Under the pieces are notes generated by a model. That model was not told the origin of the DNA. It worked only from the letters and a program-made list of their open reading frames with translations, and did not search any database. 5,663 nt of DNA from UBA922 sp964571295. Its GTDB lineage: Bacteria; Patescibacteriota; Patescibacteriia; Magasanikbacterales; UBA922. Numbering within the stretch: the first letter of the stretch is position 1; each line of letters begins with the position of its first letter. A program made the translations under genes and the position numbers. The stretch is from assembly GCA_964571295.1 (NCBI GenBank), contig CAZNAO010000040.1, positions 1-5,663 of the forward strand, given 5' to 3'. Of the stretch, positions 4,500 through 5,663 are shown piece after piece.

Positions 4500-5663
4500 A
4501 TGCCTTCAAATCCAGAATATAAGGGTAGAGAAATTTCAGATTACAAAAAAGATGCCAAAGTTATCGTAAATATGGGTGGTGAGTGGATTCTTGCTCGCGT
4601 GTTATCTCCTGCGACCATGGTGGATAAGAAATTGCAGCTTGAGATCGAATATAAAGATAAGAAGAATAATCTCCGTACTGATACATTACTTATTGATGGA
4701 GATCCGCCACGTATTGCCAAAGAGACTGATTTCGTGGACCCTGAAAAAGGTGCTGTACATCTCAGTGATCCGAAACCGGCCGAAGACGGTTCGATCGAAT
4801 ATACAGTTGAGTATGATGGTAAAAAATATACCGGTGTCAGGCAGGAGATGTTGAGCTTGTGGAAAAAAAGCGTTGAGCTTGGTGAGAAATTAGAAAAATT
4901 GAAAAACGATCTTGGTGCGGGTGGTGCCCGAAAACATGTGCAATTTATCGAGAAGAATAAAACGGCGGAGAAGATGATCGCGGATATTTTTACCTTGATT
5001 CGGGAAGGTAAGCGGATAGACGCGTTTGATAAGGTTGAAATTGAAAAACGTCGAAAAACATTGTCGGAATTGATTGATAAGGCAGACAAAGAACTATCCA
5101 AACTTGAGAATGAGATAAGCCTGGTAGATACGGACAAAGACGGGGAAAAAGCAGCAGGAATAAAAAAACTTCTCAAGGATCAGATAGAAGATAGAAAGAA
5201 AAAACAACAAGAAAAAAATCTTGAGGAAAAAAGAAAAAAGGAGGAAGAAAAATATGTCAAAAGTAAAAAGGAGTATGATGATTGGATAGCTGCGGGTAGG
5301 CCGCCAGCGAAGGGAAAGAACAAGAAAGATCCGAGTGATCCCGGTGTCTTTAATTTTACAGGCACACTTGAACCACTCACCCCTGAACAGGAAGACAATT
5401 TAAAAAAGACCGTATATCGGGAATATCTTGAGAATCCTAAGAAAAATGAATTTAAGGATCAGGTATTGAAAGAAGTTGAACGATTGCGAAAGCAGCGTGC
5501 AAAGAATGATGAAGTTAGTAGTCAGGATGAATTTGAGAAATCGGGTGAGGTGGTTACGGATTACAAGAAGCCTGAAGATAAAAATGCGTATCTCAATTCA
5601 AAATATTTCAATACTACAACCGAATTGTTGGATCAAGTACTTGATAGAATCGAAAATGCTGAT
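4500..5663 (+). CDS. large charged coiled-coil protein, N-terminal 388 residues; runs off the right edge
   Basis: The frame is open from the ATG at 4500 to the window end with no stop. Residues about 18-75 look beta-rich (KVIVNMGGEWILARVLSP, then LQLEIEYKDKKNNLRTDTLL) and would suit a small SH3- or Tudor-like barrel; this is inference. A second stretch, IEYTVEYDGKKYTGVRQEML (99-118), resembles the end of the first and may be a diverged repeat. From about 120 to 260 the chain is Lys/Glu-rich helix, including KKKQQEKNLEEKRKKEEEK (233-251), a strong coiled-coil candidate. A loop with GRPPAKGKNKKDPSDPG (266-282) and more charged helix (about 295-388) follow. No signal peptide, membrane segment or nucleotide-binding motif appears in the visible part, so it is probably cytoplasmic. 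It starts seven bases after the coiled-coil gene's stop with no Shine-Dalgarno sequence, suggesting translational coupling. I do not recognise the family. Confidence 0.85.
   Translation, partial: MPSNPEYKGREISDYKKDAKVIVNMGGEWILARVLSPATMVDKKLQLEIEYKDKKNNLRTDTLLIDGDPPRIAKETDFVDPEKGAVHLSDPKPAEDGSIEYTVEYDGKKYTGVRQEMLSLWKKSVELGEKLEKLKNDLGAGGARKHVQFIEKNKTAEKMIADIFTLIREGKRIDAFDKVEIEKRRKTLSELIDKADKELSKLENEISLVDTDKDGEKAAGIKKLLKDQIEDRKKKQQEKNLEEKRKKEEEKYVKSKKEYDDWIAAGRPPAKGKNKKDPSDPGVFNFTGTLEPLTPEQEDNLKKTVYREYLENPKKNEFKDQVLKEVERLRKQRAKNDEVSSQDEFEKSGEVVTDYKKPEDKNAYLNSKYFNTTTELLDQVLDRIENAD

Noticed and set aside
4541..5176. A 211-codon open frame on the minus strand
   Set aside because: It lies wholly opposite the large charged protein, and its product is an Ser/Phe/Leu-rich complement of Lys/Glu codons without domain features. 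It is a shadow of the real gene.
5234..5266. Slippery heptamer A AAA AAG in phase inside the large gene, with a -1 frame stop about nine codons later (dnaX-like arrangement)
   Set aside because: Several similar A-runs occur in this Lys-rich stretch and the Shine-Dalgarno-like GGAGG is downstream, not upstream, of the heptamer. I checked no stimulatory hairpin, so composition explains it.
5237..5289. Strong AAAGGAGG followed by ATG at 5254 as a possible internal start
   Set aside because: The frame is out of phase with the host gene and ends after 11 codons. The motif follows from Lys-Glu codons.
1..5663. CRISPR array, insertion sequence or prophage genes
   Set aside because: No regularly spaced repeats, transposase, integrase or phage-like product is visible on either strand.

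Overview
The window looks like chromosomal DNA of a bacterium from the Patescibacteria / Candidate Phyla Radiation. The standard genetic code applies: TGA, TAG and TAA all end genes. The lineage call is an inference. It rests on a small protein resembling the Patescibacteria-specific family DUF5663, on otherwise unrecognisable membrane and coiled-coil proteins, on start codons that mostly lack a Shine-Dalgarno sequence, and on tight gene packing. No mobile element, CRISPR array, rRNA or tRNA gene is visible.

Left part, minus strand (1-739): smpB is followed after 14 bases by the tmRNA gene ssrA, which runs off the left edge. Together they encode the trans-translation ribosome-rescue machinery. 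The tmRNA portion present includes the conserved 5' end, a PK1 pseudoknot, the resume codon, a 24-codon tag reading frame and a hairpin holding the tag stop codon. The 3' half of the tRNA-like domain lies outside the window.

Divergent promoter (712-762): smpB and the rightward genes seem to be driven by two back-to-back promoters that share one palindromic -35 hexamer, TTGCAA. Each has its own identical TATACT -10 box. The smpB mRNA would be almost leaderless.

Middle part, plus strand (794-3880): in order there are a single-pass membrane protein, a protein with about nine membrane spans, a membrane-anchored HtrA-like trypsin/PDZ protein whose catalytic triad looks broken, and a Wzz-type chain-length-determinant-like protein. 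All four are predicted envelope proteins. The gaps after the second, third and fourth genes are each built as an inverted repeat, with a purine-rich arm at the upstream stop codon and a pyrimidine-rich arm near the next start codon.

Right part, plus strand (3926 to edge): a DUF5663-like small protein, a 69-residue coiled-coil protein and the N-terminal 388 residues of a large, highly charged protein lie 18 and 7 bases apart. They are probably one operon. The large protein has a beta-rich N-terminus and a long Lys/Glu-rich coiled coil, and its function is unknown. The strongest leads for new biology are this cluster, the gap-filling palindromes, the shared -35 divergent promoter and the probable pseudoprotease.
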